A DNA stretch of 64,000 nt from Rubrivivax sp. (GTDB taxonomy: Bacteria > Pseudomonadota > Gammaproteobacteria > Burkholderiales > Burkholderiaceae_C). Under the pieces are notes generated by a model. The model saw nothing but the letters and a program-made list of their open reading frames with translations. It ran no database searches and had not been told where the DNA came from. The stretch spans positions 248,001 through 312,000 of the forward strand of contig JAHBZT010000002.1 in the NCBI GenBank assembly GCA_019635315.1, read 5' to 3'. The stretch's first letter is position 1. Every line of letters begins with the position of its first letter. Of this stretch, positions 1-10,722 are shown piece by piece. The translations under genes and the position numbers were made by a program.

Positions 1-1289
<1,289 letters not shown>

Positions 1290-1300
1290 GCGAGAACCGC

Positions 1301-1639
1301 ATGCCCAAGATCAAGATCCTTCCCCACGCCGAATACTGCCCGCAGGGCGACACCATCGAGGCGCCGCGCGGCACTTCGATCTGCGAGGCGCTGCTCGACA
1401 ACGGCATCCCGATCGAGCATGCCTGCGAGATGGCCTGCGCCTGCACGACCTGCCATGTCGTGGTCAAGGAAGGCTTCAACTCGCTGGGCGAGATGGACGA
1501 GTCCGAGGAGGACCTGTTGGACCGCGCCTGGGGACTGACGCCGACCTCGCGCCTGAGCTGCCAGGCCATCCTGTCGGACCAGGACGTGACGATCGAGATC
1601 CCGAAGTATTCGATCAACCACGCGCGCGAGAAGCACTGA
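1301..1639 (+). CDS. fdx: ISC-type [2Fe-2S] ferredoxin
   Basis: Small electron carrier that supplies electrons for Fe-S cluster assembly. The 112-residue product starts MPKIKILPHAEYCPQG and has cluster ligands Cys42, Cys48, Cys51 and Cys87, the same spacing as E. coli Fdx, plus the conserved tail INHARE. I chose ATG 1301 because it matches the family N-terminus exactly. An upstream in-frame GTG at 1286, overlapping the hscA stop, would add five residues and cannot be excluded, since neither start has a strong ribosome-binding site. It is probably the last gene of the isc operon, being followed by a structured non-coding stretch. Confidence 0.95.
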   Translation: MPKIKILPHAEYCPQGDTIEAPRGTSICEALLDNGIPIEHACEMACACTTCHVVVKEGFNSLGEMDESEEDLLDRAWGLTPTSRLSCQAILSDQDVTIEIPKYSINHAREKH

Positions 1640-1653
1640 TTCCGTGCCCGGCC

Positions 1654-1795
1654 TGGTGCGCGCTGCACCAGCCGCGGGCAGGTCGCGGGAAAAAAGGACC
1701 TCCCTGCCTTGCGACAGGGAGGTTGGACCAGGGCGCTGGGCCCCTGCTGAGGAGATAGACAGACACCGGACGAAGGTGTCACGCCATCCTCAGCA
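1654..1795 (+). other. Strongly structured spacer between fdx and tsaD
   Basis: About 140 bases hold three consecutive stem-loops. The first is a 6 bp stem at 1654-1659/1665-1670. The second is a 10 bp stem at 1697-1706/1715-1724, one pair of it a wobble. The third is nested: TGCTGAGGA (1745-1753) pairs perfectly with TCCTCAGCA (1787-1795) and encloses GACACC/GGTGTC (1762-1767/1775-1780). Only the minus-strand reading of the second hairpin is followed by a T run (the six A at 1690-1695), so it is not a clear plus-strand terminator for fdx. It may be the fdx 3' untranslated region, a tsaD leader or a small RNA. I do not recognise the family. Confidence 0.4.
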
Positions 1796-1823
1796 AGCGC
1801 CGTGCCCGCTTCGAATCGCCGCC

Positions 1824-1829
1824 TACACT
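1824..1829 (+). promoter_or_regulatory. Putative -10 element of tsaD
   Basis: TACACT lies 8 bases before the GTG start of tsaD and matches a -10 hexamer at 4 of 6 positions. No good -35 is visible. The spacing would put the first transcribed base at or next to the start codon. Confidence 0.4.
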
Positions 1830-1837
1830 TGCCGCCC

Positions 1838-2917
1838 GTGAACGTGCTCGGCTTCGAATCCTCCTGCGACGAGACCGGTGTCGCGCTCGTGGCCACGCGC
1901 GCCGGCGGCCCGCCGCGGCTGCTGGCCGAGGCCCTGCACACGCAGGCCGCGATGCACGAGGCCTACGGCGGCGTGGTGCCCGAACTGGCCTCGCGCGACC
2001 ACATCCGGCGCGTGCTGCCGCTGGCGCGCCAGGTGCTCGCGCAGGCGGGCCTGGGCGTCGCCGACGTCGACCTCGTGGCCTACACGCGTGGCCCCGGACT
2101 GGCCGGCGCGCTGCTGGTCGGCGCCGGTGTGGCGGTGGCGCTGGCGGCGGCGCTGGACGTGCCGGCGCTCGGCGTGCATCACCTGGAAGGGCACCTGCTG
2201 TCGCCCTTCCTCGCGGCGAGTGAGGGTGGCGAGGGCGGCGAGGCACCGGCCTTCCCCTTCGTCGCGCTGCTGGTCAGCGGCGGCCACACGCAGCTGATGC
2301 GGGTCGACGGTGTCGGCCGCTACGAACTGCTGGGCGAGACCATCGACGACGCCGCCGGCGAGGCCTTCGACAAGAGCGCCAAGCTGCTGGGCCTGGGCTA
2401 CCCGGGCGGCCCGGCACTGTCGCGGCTGGCCGAATTCGGCGACGACGGCGCCTTCGCGCTGCCGCGGCCGCTGCTGCACAGCGGCGACCTCGACTTCTCG
2501 TTCGCCGGCCTGAAGACCGCGGTGCTGACCGCGCAGCGCAAGCTGGGGCCCAACGTCTGCGAACAGGCGAAGGCCGACCTGGCAGCCAGCACGCAGGCCG
2601 CCATCGTCGACGTGCTGGTCGCCAAGTCGCTGCGCGCGCTGAAGGCCACCGGGCTGAAGCAGTTGGTCGTCGCCGGCGGCGTGGGCGCCAACCGCCGCCT
2701 GCGCGAGCGGCTGGACGCCGGCGCCGCCAGGCTCGGCGCGCGCGTCACCTACCCGCCGCCGGCCCTGTGCACCGACAACGGCGCGATGATCGCGCTGGCC
2801 GCCGCGCTGCGCGTGCAGGCCGGGCTGGACGCCGGCACGCGGGCCGGCGCCTTCGACGTGCGGCCGCGCTGGCCGCTGGACGAACTGTCGTCGGCGGCCG
2901 CGTCCGTTCTCAGCTGA
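1838..2917 (+). CDS. tsaD: tRNA N6-adenosine threonylcarbamoyltransferase TsaD
   Basis: Transfers the threonylcarbamoyl group to A37 of ANN-decoding tRNAs, together with TsaB and TsaE. The 359-residue product begins [14 protein letters not shown], the family N-terminus. The metal-binding HxxxH is His115 and His119 (HHLEGH), and the nucleotide-binding LVSGGHTQL and VAGGVGAN segments follow. GTG 1838 was chosen over an in-frame GTG at 1802 because the longer form would add 12 unconserved residues. There is no Shine-Dalgarno, but a -10-like TACACT sits 8 bases upstream. The stop overlaps the convergent heat-shock gene by 8 bases. Confidence 0.95.
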   Translation: MNVLGFESSCDETGVALVATRAGGPPRLLAEALHTQAAMHEAYGGVVPELASRDHIRRVLPLARQVLAQAGLGVADVDLVAYTRGPGLAGALLVGAGVAVALAAALDVPALGVHHLEGHLLSPFLAASEGGEGGEAPAFPFVALLVSGGHTQLMRVDGVGRYELLGETIDDAAGEAFDKSAKLLGLGYPGGPALSRLAEFGDDGAFALPRPLLHSGDLDFSFAGLKTAVLTAQRKLGPNVCEQAKADLAASTQAAIVDVLVAKSLRALKATGLKQLVVAGGVGANRRLRERLDAGAARLGARVTYPPPALCTDNGAMIALAAALRVQAGLDAGTRAGAFDVRPRWPLDELSSAAASVLS

Positions 2918-3347
2918 CGGCGATCTGGCTGCCGGTCCTGCCGGCGCGCTTGGGCAGGGTCAGCGTCAGCACGCCGTCGGCGAGCTTGGCCTGGGCCTCG
3001 GCGCTGTCGACCTCGCCCGGCAGCGTGAAGCTGCGCGCGAAGCTGGACACCGAGCGCTCGCGCCAGACGACGCGGTCGCCTTCCTTCTTCTCCTGGTCCT
3101 TGCGCGTCTCGGCCTGCACGGTGACGCGCGAGCCCTCGACCGAGACCTTGACGTCTTCCTTGGCCACGCCGGGCAGGTCCGGCTTGACCGTGTAGGCGCG
3201 GTCGGACTCGGTCAGGTCCAGCGCCGGGCGGCGCGCGCCTTCGCCTTCGGCAGCTGGGGCCAGCCAGCGCTCGAAGGGTTCGTCGAACAGGCGCTCCAGG
3301 CCGCGCGAGAGTTCGGAAGCATTGCGGGCAAAGGGAACGAGGAACAT
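2910..3347 (-). CDS. Hsp20/alpha-crystallin small heat-shock protein
   Basis: ATP-independent holdase that binds unfolding proteins in the cytoplasm. The 145-residue protein has a short N-terminal arm ([13 protein letters not shown]) and an alpha-crystallin domain from about residue 45 with the conserved [14 protein letters not shown] stretch. It ends with the strand [10 protein letters not shown]. The final residues IAVS carry an IxV-like anchoring motif. ATG 3347 was chosen over upstream starts because of the ribosome-binding site TAGGAGG four bases before it and the family N-terminus. The gene is divergent from the binding-protein gene at 3499 and convergent with tsaD. I saw no properly spaced sigma-32 promoter. 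Confidence 0.92.
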   Translation of the reverse strand: MFLVPFARNASELSRGLERLFDEPFERWLAPAAEGEGARRPALDLTESDRAYTVKPDLPGVAKEDVKVSVEGSRVTVQAETRKDQEKKEGDRVVWRERSVSSFARSFTLPGEVDSAEAQAKLADGVLTLTLPKRAGRTGSQIAVS

Positions 3348-3498
3348 GGGGCCTCCTACAATTCGAAGCGTGGTCACCGGCGCGACGCCGGGCCGCACCG
3401 TGCCCGCCGCTGCACCGCCGCGGCCCCGACCTGAACCCAACCAACGGCCGAGACCGGCGCCAGCGATCCTGCGGCGGCGTCGCGGTCGCGTCATTGAG

Positions 3499-4794
3499 AT
3501 GCCTCAACCCGCCTTTTCGCGCCGTGGCGCGCTGGCGCTGGCCGCGGCCGGCCTGCTGTGTCCGCTCGCCGCCGTCGCGCAGCCGGCAGCGCCGGCACCG
3601 ATCCGCCTGGCGCTGATCGAGGGCCTGTCCGGCCCCTTCGCCAACGCCGGCGAGGCGGTCTTCCGCAACCTGCTGTGGGCGGTCGAGCGTGTCAATGCAC
3701 GCGGCGGCGTGCCGCTGCCCGGCGGCGCGCGGCCGCTGGCGCTGGTGCGCTTCGACAGCAAGGGCCAGACCGAGGAGGCGCTGTCGCTGCTGAAGAGTGC
3801 GCTGGACCAGGGCATCGCCTTCGTGCTGCAGGGCAACAGCTCGGCCACCGCGGCGGCGCTGGTCGAGGCGCTGAACCGCCACAACGAACGCGAGCCGGCG
3901 CGCCGCGCGCTGTTCCTCAACTACTCCGCCGTCGAGCCCTCGCTGACCAACGAGCGCTGCAGCTTCTGGCACTTCCGCTTCGACGCCCATGCCGACATGC
4001 GGCTGGCGGCGCTGGTCGGTGCACTGCGCGAGGACCGCGCGCTGCGGCGCGTCTACCTGATCGGGCAGGACTACAGCTTCGGCCAGCATGTCAACCGACA
4101 GGCCCGTGCGCTGATCGCGGCGCAGCGGCCGGATGTCGCCATCGTCGGCGACGAGCTGCACCCGCTGGGCCGCATCCGCGACTTCCTGCCCTACGCGGCC
4201 AAGATCAAGGCCGCCGGCGCCGATGCCGTGCTGACCGGCAACTGGGGCAACGACCTGACGCTGCTGGTGCGTGCGCTGCGCGAGGTCGGCTCCACGGCGC
4301 GCCTCTTCACCTTCTACGGCAATGCGCTGGGCGCGCCGGCGGCCATCGGCGAGGCCGGCGTCGGGCGCGTGCTGGCGGTCGCCGAGTGGCACCCGAACCT
4401 GGGCGGTGCGGCCTCCGACGCCTTACGTGCCGCTTTCGTGCAGCGCTTCCCGGACCCCAGGGACGACTACGTGCACGTGCGCATGCAGGTGCTGGTCGAG
4501 ATGCTGGCCGCGGCCATCGCCTGGGCCGGCAGCACCGAAGCCGCCGCGGTGGCGCGGGCGCTCGAAGGCGCGCGCTTCGACAGCGGCGCGCTCGGCGGCC
4601 TGCACGAGGCGACGATGCGCGCCGACGACCACCAGCTGCAGCAGCCGCTGGTCGTCAGCGTCATGGAACGTGCCGGCAGCCCGGGCGTGCCGCACGAGGT
4701 CGAGGGCTCGGGCTTCGGCTTCCGCACGCTGCGCCGGCTGGACGCCGCGGCCGTGGCGCAGCCGCACCAGTGCCGCATGGTGCGGCCGGACTGA
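3499..4794 (+). CDS. Periplasmic substrate-binding protein, branched-chain amino acid type
   Basis: Solute-binding protein of the type I periplasmic-binding (LivJ/Leu-binding) fold, 431 residues. It starts with an export signal containing SRRGALALAAAGLL and an AxA-type cleavage region near residue 30. The two arginines resemble a Tat signal but lack the full consensus. The mature part shows the family opening IRLALIEGLSGPFANAGEAV and segments such as RVYLIGQDYSFGQ. The substrate cannot be read from the sequence. No permease or ATPase gene is adjacent, so it is an orphan, paired instead with an aminotransferase 31 bases downstream, which hints at an amino-acid-like ligand. Confidence 0.85.
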   Translation: MPQPAFSRRGALALAAAGLLCPLAAVAQPAAPAPIRLALIEGLSGPFANAGEAVFRNLLWAVERVNARGGVPLPGGARPLALVRFDSKGQTEEALSLLKSALDQGIAFVLQGNSSATAAALVEALNRHNEREPARRALFLNYSAVEPSLTNERCSFWHFRFDAHADMRLAALVGALREDRALRRVYLIGQDYSFGQHVNRQARALIAAQRPDVAIVGDELHPLGRIRDFLPYAAKIKAAGADAVLTGNWGNDLTLLVRALREVGSTARLFTFYGNALGAPAAIGEAGVGRVLAVAEWHPNLGGAASDALRAAFVQRFPDPRDDYVHVRMQVLVEMLAAAIAWAGSTEAAAVARALEGARFDSGALGGLHEATMRADDHQLQQPLVVSVMERAGSPGVPHEVEGSGFGFRTLRRLDAAAVAQPHQCRMVRPD

Positions 4795-4825
4795 ACGACG
4801 CCACAGGAAGCACGAGGACCCGACG

Positions 4826-6010
4826 ATGAGAGACGCCATTCGTGCCCTGCCGGGCTCGCTGATCCGCGAAGTCGCCAATGCCGGCCTCGGCCGCGACGAC
4901 GTGCTGGCCTTCTGGTTCGGCGAGAGCGACGAGGTCACGCCGCAGGCCGTGCGCGACGCCGCCGCGGCCTCGCTGGCGCGCGGCGAGACCTTCTATGCGC
5001 ACAACCTCGGCCTGCCCGAGCTGCGCGAGGCGATCGCCGCCTACACGCGCGGCCTGCACGGGAGCATGGACGCCGCACGCATCGCCGTCACTTCCAGCGG
5101 CGTCAGCGCGCTGATGCTGTCGATGCAGCTGCTGGCCGGTCCCGGCGACGAGGTCGTCGCCGTGGTGCCGGTGTGGCCCAACCTGACGGCGCAGCCGGCG
5201 ATCCTGGGTGCGCAGGTCAGGCGGGTCGCGCTGCGGCCCGACGCCGCCGGCGCCTGGCGGCTGGACCTGGACGAACTGCTGGCCGCGGTGACGCCGCGCA
5301 CGCGCGTGCTGCTGGTCAATGCGCCGAACAACCCCACCGGCTGGACGCTGTCGCGCGACGAGCAGGCGGCGATGCTGGCGCATTGCCGGCGCACCGGGAC
5401 CTGGATCGTCGCCGACGAGGTCTACGAGCGGCTGTACTTCGGCGGCCGGACCGGCCAGGCGGCGCCCTCGTTCCTGGACGTCGCGGCGCCGGAGGACCGC
5501 CTGCTCGTCGCGCAGAGCTTCAGCAAGAGCTTCCTGATGACGGGCTGGCGGCTGGGCTGGCTGGTGCTGCCGGGCGGCGCGGGGGGCGCCGGCGAGGGCG
5601 CCGAGGCGATGGCCGCGATGGGCAAGCTGCTGGAATTCAACAGCTCCTGCGCGCCGGTCTTCGTGCAGCGCGGCGGCCTGGCGGCGCTGGCGATCGCCGA
5701 CGACTTCGTGCCTGGCCTGGTGCAGCGTCTGCAAGCCGGGCGCGACCGGCTGCTGGCGGGGCTGCAGGCGCTGCCCGGCGTGCAGGCCGCCATGCCGCCG
5801 GGCGGCATGTATGCCTTCTTCCGCGTGCCGGGGCAGGGCGACTCGCTGGCCCTGGCCAAGCGCCTGGTCGTCGAGCAGGGGCTGGGCCTGGCGCCGGGCG
5901 CCGCCTTCGGCCCGGAAGGCGAGGGCTGGCTGCGCTGGTGCTTCGCGTCGCGCGACCCGGCGCGGCTGGACGCCGGGCTCGAACGGCTGGCGCGGGCGCT
6001 GCGGCTATAA
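4826..6010 (+). CDS. Pyridoxal-phosphate aminotransferase, class I/II
   Basis: Fold-type I aminotransferase of 394 residues. Visible are the substrate/cofactor motif NAPNNPTGW, the DEVYERLYFG segment containing the cofactor aspartate, and the Schiff-base lysine Lys234 in SFSKSFLMTGWRLGW. ATG 4826 follows GAGGA at about 7 bases. The amino-acid specificity is not evident from the sequence. It follows the solute-binding protein with a 31-base gap and is probably co-transcribed with it, suggesting use of an imported amino acid or related compound. Its stop codon lies inside the TATAAT hexamer of the next promoter. Confidence 0.88.
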   Translation: MRDAIRALPGSLIREVANAGLGRDDVLAFWFGESDEVTPQAVRDAAAASLARGETFYAHNLGLPELREAIAAYTRGLHGSMDAARIAVTSSGVSALMLSMQLLAGPGDEVVAVVPVWPNLTAQPAILGAQVRRVALRPDAAGAWRLDLDELLAAVTPRTRVLLVNAPNNPTGWTLSRDEQAAMLAHCRRTGTWIVADEVYERLYFGGRTGQAAPSFLDVAAPEDRLLVAQSFSKSFLMTGWRLGWLVLPGGAGGAGEGAEAMAAMGKLLEFNSSCAPVFVQRGGLAALAIADDFVPGLVQRLQAGRDRLLAGLQALPGVQAAMPPGGMYAFFRVPGQGDSLALAKRLVVEQGLGLAPGAAFGPEGEGWLRWCFASRDPARLDAGLERLARALRL

Positions 6011-6011
6011 T
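6006..6011 (+). promoter_or_regulatory. -10 element of the rpsO promoter
   Basis: A perfect TATAAT contains the stop codon of the preceding aminotransferase (TAA at 6008-6010). No clear -35 hexamer lies 16-18 bases upstream. It would give rpsO an untranslated leader of about 170 bases. Confidence 0.6.
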
Positions 6012-6191
6012 GCGCGGTTCCTGGGCGGGCGACTGCCCTGGAAGGCACGGGCGGTCCGCCGCCCGCGCGTCGAGCACGGCACCGGTCGGTTTCACTGGTG
6101 ACCGCAAGTCCACCCGGAAACCTGCGTTCGCGCACGACAGCCCCGTCCATGGGGCGCGCGCCCGCGGTTTCCATGCATCGCAGGAAATCGC

Positions 6192-6461
6192 ATGCCCCTG
6201 ACCACCACCGCCAAGGCCGAGATCGTCTCGGCGCACGCCCGCGGCAACGCCGATACCGGCAGCCCGGAAGTCCAGGTCGCGCTGCTGACCGCTCGCATCA
6301 ACGAGCTGACGCCGCACTTCAAGACCCACGCCAAGGACCACCACGGCCGCCGCGGCCTGCTCAAGCTGGTCAACCAGCGCAAGCGCCTGCTGGCCTACCT
6401 GAAGGACAAGGATGCCGAGCGCTACACCGCGCTGATCGGCAAGCTGGGCCTGCGCAAGTGA
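6192..6461 (+). CDS. rpsO: 30S ribosomal protein S15
   Basis: Primary 16S rRNA-binding protein of the small-subunit platform, 89 residues, the standard length. The sequence has the family features [38 protein letters not shown] and the C-terminal LIGKLGLRK. The start is preceded by an AGGAAA ribosome-binding site and a leader of about 170 bases from the TATAAT at 6006. In E. coli S15 represses its own translation by binding its leader; whether this leader does so is unknown. pnp follows after a spacer with two large hairpins. Confidence 0.98.
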   Translation: MPLTTTAKAEIVSAHARGNADTGSPEVQVALLTARINELTPHFKTHAKDHHGRRGLLKLVNQRKRLLAYLKDKDAERYTALIGKLGLRK

Positions 6462-6466
6462 TTCCC

Positions 6467-6499
6467 GCGCCGGCGGCCGCCGCGCGCGGCCGCCGGCGC
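6467..6499 (+). terminator. Perfect 14 bp hairpin behind rpsO
   Basis: GCGCCGGCGGCCGC (6467-6480) is perfectly complementary to 6486-6499 with a 5-base loop, starting 6 bases after the rpsO stop. No T run follows, so it may be an RNase processing or stability element rather than an intrinsic terminator. The E. coli rpsO-pnp spacer also holds such structures. Confidence 0.5.
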
Positions 6500-6539
6500 C
6501 CACCCCCAGGAGCCCCGGGTTTGCATCGAGCACCTGCTG

Positions 6540-6592
6540 TGTCATTCCAACGAGGCCTGCGTCCGTCGCGAGCGGGCCGCGCTGGAATGGCA
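6540..6592 (+). promoter_or_regulatory. Long hairpin in the pnp 5' leader
   Basis: A 17 bp stem with two 1x1 mismatches: bases 6540-6557 pair with 6575-6592. The stem includes CATTCCA (6543-6549) with TGGAATG (6583-6589) and GGCC with GGCC, and closes a 17-base loop. It ends 47 bases before the pnp start. In E. coli a similar leader duplex is cut by RNase III and used by PNPase to repress its own message. The same role here is inferred from position and shape. Confidence 0.5.
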
Positions 6593-6639
6593 TGGTCGCC
6601 TCGGTCGGCCGGCTCCGCCAAGCCACAAGGAGCAACCGC

Positions 6640-8940
6640 ATGAGCATGTTCAACAAGGTCACCAAGACGTTCCAGTGGGGCCCGCACCAGGTCACGCTGG
6701 AGACCGGCGAGATCGCGCGCCAGAGCACCGGCGCGGTGGTCGTCAACATCGACGACACCGTGGTGCTGACCACCGTGGTCGCCAAGACCGAGGCCAAGCC
6801 GGGCCAGGACTTCTTCCCGCTGACGGTGGACTACACCGAGAAGACCTACGCCGCGGGCAAGATCCCGGGCAGCTTCTTCAAGCGCGAGGGCCGGCCCAGC
6901 GAGGCCGAGATCCTGACCTGCCGGCTGATCGACCGCCCGATCCGCCCGCTCTTCCCCGAGGGCTTCTACAACGAGGTCCAGGTCATCGTGCACGTGCTGA
7001 GCCTGAACCCCGAGGTGCAGGCCGACATCGCCGCGATGATCGGCACCAGCGCCGCGCTGGCGATCAGCGGCATCCCGTTCGCCGGCCCGATCGGCGCCGC
7101 GCGCGTGGGCTACGTCAACGGCGAGTACGTGCTCAACCCGGGCCAGACCCAGCTCGCCGAGAGCAAGCTGGACCTGGTGGTCGCCGGCACCGAGGCCGCC
7201 GTGCTGATGGTCGAGTCCGAGGCCCAGGAACTGCCCGAGGACGTGATGCTGGGCGCCGTGGTCTTCGGCCACGAGCAGGGCAAGATCGCCATCGCGGCCA
7301 TCAACGAACTCGTGCGCGAGGCCGGCAAGCCGGAGTGGAACTGGCAGCCGCCGGCCAAGGACGAGGCCTTCATCGCCAAGGTTGCCGGCCTGGCCGAGGC
7401 GCCGCTGCGCGCCGCCTACCAAATCCGCAGCAAGCAGGCCCGCACGCAGGCCTGCCGCGAGGCCTATGCCGGCGTCGCCGCGGCGCTGAAGGGCGAGGGC
7501 GTCGAGTTCGACGCCAACAAGCTGAACGAACTGCTGTTCGAGATCGAGTCCAAGATCGTCCGCGGCCAGATCCTCTCCGGTGAGCCGCGCATCGACGGCC
7601 GTGACACGCGCACCGTGCGCCCGATCGAGATCCGCTCCGGCCTGCTGCCGCGCACGCACGGCAGCGCGCTGTTCACGCGCGGCGAGACGCAGGCGCTGGT
7701 GGTGGCCACGTTGGGCACCGAGCGCGACGCGCAGCGCATCGACGCGCTGGCCGGCGAGTACGAAGACCGCTTCATGCTGCACTACAACATGCCGCCCTTC
7801 GCCACCGGCGAGGCCGGCCGCTTCGGCGCGCCCAAGCGGCGCGAGGTCGGCCACGGCCGCCTGGCCAAGCGCGCGCTGCTGGCGGTGCTGCCGAAGAAGG
7901 ACGAGTTCCCGTACACGCTGCGCGTGGTCAGCGAGGTGACCGAGAGCAACGGCTCGTCGTCGATGGCCACCGTCTGCGGCGGCTGCCTCGCGCTGATGGA
8001 CGCCGGCGTGCCGGTGAAGGCACACGTGGCCGGCATCGCGATGGGCCTGATCAAGGAAGGCAACCGCTTCGCGGTGCTGACCGACATCCTGGGCGACGAG
8101 GACCACCTCGGCGACATGGACTTCAAGGTCGCCGGCACCGGCGCCGGCGTGACCGCCCTGCAGATGGACATCAAGATCCAGGGCATCACGAAGGAGATCA
8201 TGCAGGTTGCGCTGGCCCAGGCCAAGGAGGCGCGGCTGCACATCCTGGGCCGCATGGTCGAGGCCGTCGGCGGCGCGAAGGAGGACGTGAGCCCGTTCGC
8301 CCCGCGCCTGTACACGATGAAGATCAACCCGGAGAAGATCCGCGACGTCATCGGCAAGGGCGGCGCCACCATCCGCGCGCTGACCGAGGAGACCGGCTGC
8401 ACGATCGACATCGCCGAGGACGGCACCATCACCATCGCGTCGGTCGACGCCGGCAAGGCCGAGTTCGCCAAGCAGCGCATCACCGAGATCACGGCCGAGG
8501 CCGAGGTCGGCAAGGTCTACGAAGGCCCGGTGACCAAGATCCTGGACTTCGGCGCGCTGGTCAACATCCTGCCCGGCAAGGACGGCCTGCTGCACATCAG
8601 CCAGATCGCGCACCAGCGCGTCGAGCGCGTCGAGGACTTCCTGAAGGAAGGCCAGATCGTGCAGGTCAAGGTGCTGGAGACCGACGACAAGGGTCGCATC
8701 AAGCTGAGCCTGAAGGCGCTGCTGGACAAGCCCGAGGGTTATGTCGAGGAGGAGCGGCCGCGCCGCGACTATGGCGACCGCGGCGACCGCCCGCGCCGTG
8801 ACCGCGACGACCGCGGCCCGCGCCGCGACCGCGAGCCGCGTGAACCGCGCGAGCCGCGTGAGTCCCGCGAGCCGCGGGCCGAGGGCGGCGACGCCGCGCC
8901 TGCGCCGGCCGTCGCCGACACGCCGCGCGACAACGAGTGA
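6640..8940 (+). CDS. pnp: Polyribonucleotide nucleotidyltransferase (PNPase)
   Basis: Trimeric 3'-5' phosphorolytic exoribonuclease. The 766-residue protein has two RNase PH domains (about 15-225 and 320-545), a KH domain containing [12 protein letters not shown] (about 565-577) and an S1 domain from about residue 625. It is roughly 55 residues longer than the E. coli enzyme. The excess is a charged low-complexity tail from about residue 705, rich in Arg, Asp and Glu, with five near-identical EPR-type triplets. ATG 6640 follows AAGGAG at 7 bases, which decides it over an in-frame ATG at 6592. The leader carries a long hairpin. Confidence 0.97.
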   Translation: MSMFNKVTKTFQWGPHQVTLETGEIARQSTGAVVVNIDDTVVLTTVVAKTEAKPGQDFFPLTVDYTEKTYAAGKIPGSFFKREGRPSEAEILTCRLIDRPIRPLFPEGFYNEVQVIVHVLSLNPEVQADIAAMIGTSAALAISGIPFAGPIGAARVGYVNGEYVLNPGQTQLAESKLDLVVAGTEAAVLMVESEAQELPEDVMLGAVVFGHEQGKIAIAAINELVREAGKPEWNWQPPAKDEAFIAKVAGLAEAPLRAAYQIRSKQARTQACREAYAGVAAALKGEGVEFDANKLNELLFEIESKIVRGQILSGEPRIDGRDTRTVRPIEIRSGLLPRTHGSALFTRGETQALVVATLGTERDAQRIDALAGEYEDRFMLHYNMPPFATGEAGRFGAPKRREVGHGRLAKRALLAVLPKKDEFPYTLRVVSEVTESNGSSSMATVCGGCLALMDAGVPVKAHVAGIAMGLIKEGNRFAVLTDILGDEDHLGDMDFKVAGTGAGVTALQMDIKIQGITKEIMQVALAQAKEARLHILGRMVEAVGGAKEDVSPFAPRLYTMKINPEKIRDVIGKGGATIRALTEETGCTIDIAEDGTITIASVDAGKAEFAKQRITEITAEAEVGKVYEGPVTKILDFGALVNILPGKDGLLHISQIAHQRVERVEDFLKEGQIVQVKVLETDDKGRIKLSLKALLDKPEGYVEEERPRRDYGDRGDRPRRDRDDRGPRRDREPREPREPRESREPRAEGGDAAPAPAVADTPRDNE
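8833..8877 (+). repeat. Five 9-bp tandem repeats in the pnp tail
   Basis: Five consecutive 9-base units of the type GAGCCGCGT encode [15 protein letters not shown] in the PNPase C-terminal tail. The unit is in frame, so changes in copy number would keep the reading frame. Confidence 0.8.
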
Positions 8941-8948
8941 CGGGCGCG

Positions 8949-9935
8949 ATGCGCGCTGTCGAGATCACGTCCTACGGCGGCCCCGAGGTGCTGCGCGAGA
9001 CGCAGCGCCCGGACCCCGTGCCGGCGGCCGGTGAACTGCTGATCGCGGTGCAGGCCTCGGGCGTCAACCGCCCGGACGTGCTGCAGCGCAAGGGGCTGTA
9101 CCCGATGCCGCCGGGCGTGTCCGACCTGCCCGGGCTGGAGATCGCCGGCACGGTGATCGGCGGCGCGCCCGCGGACCTGGCGGCCGCCGGCCTGGCGCTC
9201 GGCGATGCGGTCTGCGCGCTGGTCGCCGGCGGCGGTTATGCCGAGCGCTGCGTGGCCCCGGCCGGCCAGTGCCTGCCGGTGCCCAAGGGGCTGACGATGG
9301 TCGAGGCGGCGAGCCTGCCCGAGACCTTCTTCACCGTCTGGCAGAACGTCTTCACGATCGCCAGGCTGCAGCCCGGCGAGACGCTGCTCGTGCAGGGCGG
9401 CTCCAGCGGCATCGGCGTCACCGCGATCCAGCTCGCCAAGGCGCTGGGCTCGCAGGTCATCGTCACCGCGGGCAGCGACGAGAAGTGCGCCGCCTGCGTC
9501 GCGATCGGCGCCGACCACACGATCAACTACCGCACGCAGGACTTCGCCGCCGAGACCAAGCGGCTGACCGGCGGGCGCGGCGCCGACGTCGTGCTGGACA
9601 TGGTCGGCGGTGCCTACATCGAACGCGAGGTGCAGTGCCTGGCCGACGACGGCCGGCTGGCGCTGATCGCCGTGCAGGGCGGCACCGACGCCCGCTTCGA
9701 CGCCGGCCTGGTGCTGCGCAAGCGGCTGGCAATTACCGGCTCGACGCTGCGTCCGCGCAGCGTGGCCTACAAGACGGCCCTGGCGCGCGAGCTGCGCGAA
9801 CGGGCCTGGCCGCTTCTGGAGGCCGGCCGCGTGCGGCCGGTGATCCACCAGGTCTTCCCGGCCGCGCAGGCGGCCGAGGCGCATGCGCTGATGGAGAGCA
9901 GCACGCATGTCGGCAAGATCGTCCTCACCTGGTAA
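8949..9935 (+). CDS. NAD(P)H quinone oxidoreductase, zinc-independent MDR family
   Basis: Medium-chain reductase of the PIG3/zeta-crystallin type that reduces quinones with NAD(P)H, 328 residues. The N-terminal GroES-like domain contains [16 protein letters not shown], typical of PIG3-like enzymes. The cofactor domain has the loop [20 protein letters not shown]. The structural-zinc cysteine cluster of alcohol dehydrogenases is absent. ATG 8949 gives the family start [15 protein letters not shown]; a GTG at 8937 overlapping the pnp stop would add four residues. tpiA begins 10 bases after the stop, so it probably belongs to the pnp-secG transcription unit. Confidence 0.9.
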   Translation: MRAVEITSYGGPEVLRETQRPDPVPAAGELLIAVQASGVNRPDVLQRKGLYPMPPGVSDLPGLEIAGTVIGGAPADLAAAGLALGDAVCALVAGGGYAERCVAPAGQCLPVPKGLTMVEAASLPETFFTVWQNVFTIARLQPGETLLVQGGSSGIGVTAIQLAKALGSQVIVTAGSDEKCAACVAIGADHTINYRTQDFAAETKRLTGGRGADVVLDMVGGAYIEREVQCLADDGRLALIAVQGGTDARFDAGLVLRKRLAITGSTLRPRSVAYKTALARELRERAWPLLEAGRVRPVIHQVFPAAQAAEAHALMESSTHVGKIVLTW

Positions 9936-9945
9936 GGAGCAAGGC

Positions 9946-10686
<741 letters not shown>

Positions 10687-10722
10687 GCGCGGCGCACGAC
10701 ATCCTTTCGGAGACTCCTCATC

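Noticed and set aside
1697-1780. Guanidine-II (mini-ykkC) riboswitch, because a loop contains ACGA
   Set aside because: The motif needs two hairpins with ACGR tetraloops; here one loop is seven bases and the other lacks ACGR, and the downstream gene tsaD is not a guanidine gene.
3345-3375. Sigma-32 promoter for the small heat-shock gene (CTTCGAA followed by CCCCAT)
   Set aside because: The spacing is only about 10 bases instead of 13-17, and the CCCCAT contains the start codon itself.
7580-7939. Overlapping frames inside pnp, nuoG and others with Arg-rich products
   Set aside because: They are alternate-frame readings of high-GC codons and lack ribosome-binding sites or family motifs.
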